From Otis tarda (taxonomy: Eukaryota > Chordata > Aves > Otidiformes > Otididae): a DNA stretch of 64,000 nt. The notes under the pieces are model-generated. The model was not told the DNA's origin. It ran no database searches and saw only the letters and a list, made by a program, of their open reading frames with translations. Shown piece by piece: positions 63,801 through 64,000 of the stretch (positions within the stretch are counted from its first letter, which is position 1; every line of letters begins with the position of its first letter). The stretch is taken from NCBI GenBank assembly GCA_026413225.1, contig CM048557.1, positions 61,866,987 to 61,930,986 on the forward strand, read 5' to 3'. The translations under genes were made by a program, and so were the position numbers.

Positions 63801-64000
63801 TTTGGAGCAGTTCTACCAGATGGACCCTTAAACTGTGTTTTAGAGGTTTGTCTGAACTGGAGTATTTCCACATCCCCATGAGGTTGCTAATCTTTACCCA
63901 TCATAAGGCAATCCTTCCAGGGGTTAAAGCTGCAGTTTTCAGCCATGTGGCAGGCTGTTGTAATCTATCTCTGTTACATAACCCAACAAATATTTTGCTA
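54873..64000. other. No gene recognised
   Basis: 9.1 kb without a supportable exon on either strand. No transposon ends recognised. A stretch at about 58560-58830 (ATTAAAATGTGAAACTAGTG, TAATTTAGCTCATTAACAAC and similar) has the unique, homeobox-site-rich look of amniote conserved non-coding elements (see findings). The rest appears to be ordinary intronic or intergenic sequence. Confidence 0.5.

Overview
This is vertebrate nuclear DNA, almost certainly from a bird. It contains four CR1 LINE 3' ends and a solo LTR of a type common in neoavian genomes. The exons are small, with long AT-rich introns, and nothing looks like an operon. The only gene I can support is AHNAK2 (AHNAK nucleoprotein 2), read on the minus strand. 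Its 5' coding exons lie at about 16.7-21.3 kb. Its giant terminal exon runs leftward from 15918 and leaves the window at base 1 still open, so the C-terminus and 3' UTR are missing.

Layout. 1-15918 is one uninterrupted minus-strand exon of 5306 codons; I checked every codon outside the repeat array for stops. It has three parts: an AT-rich distal part (1-1599), a GC-rich tandem array (about 1600-14339; 11.6 copies of a 1098-bp, 366-codon unit, nearly identical), and an AT-rich proximal part (14340-15918). 15919-21276 holds five small coding exons. They encode an acidic leader, a conserved [14 protein letters not shown] segment, a short linker and a PDZ-like domain split over two exons. Four of the five introns are GT-AG and one appears to be GC-AG. 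A CR1 fragment and a 1.14-kb solo LTR with a 5-bp target duplication sit in these introns.

21277-64000 has no exon I can defend. It holds a second, degraded LTR-like stretch, three more CR1 ends, simple repeats and a CpG-rich stretch (about 48444-48757) that is the best candidate for an AHNAK2 promoter and non-coding first exon. The first coding exon, needed to complete the phase-1 codon at 21276, was not found. This region is probably the 5' intron(s) and upstream flank.

The most notable feature is the array. Its copies are far more alike than their flanks, are much richer in GC, and carry variant sites that fail the four-gamete test over 46 bp. That points to ongoing homogenisation by gene conversion or unequal exchange inside a coding exon. 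The AHNAK2 assignment rests on remembered human N-terminal sequence and on repeat character. No database search was run.
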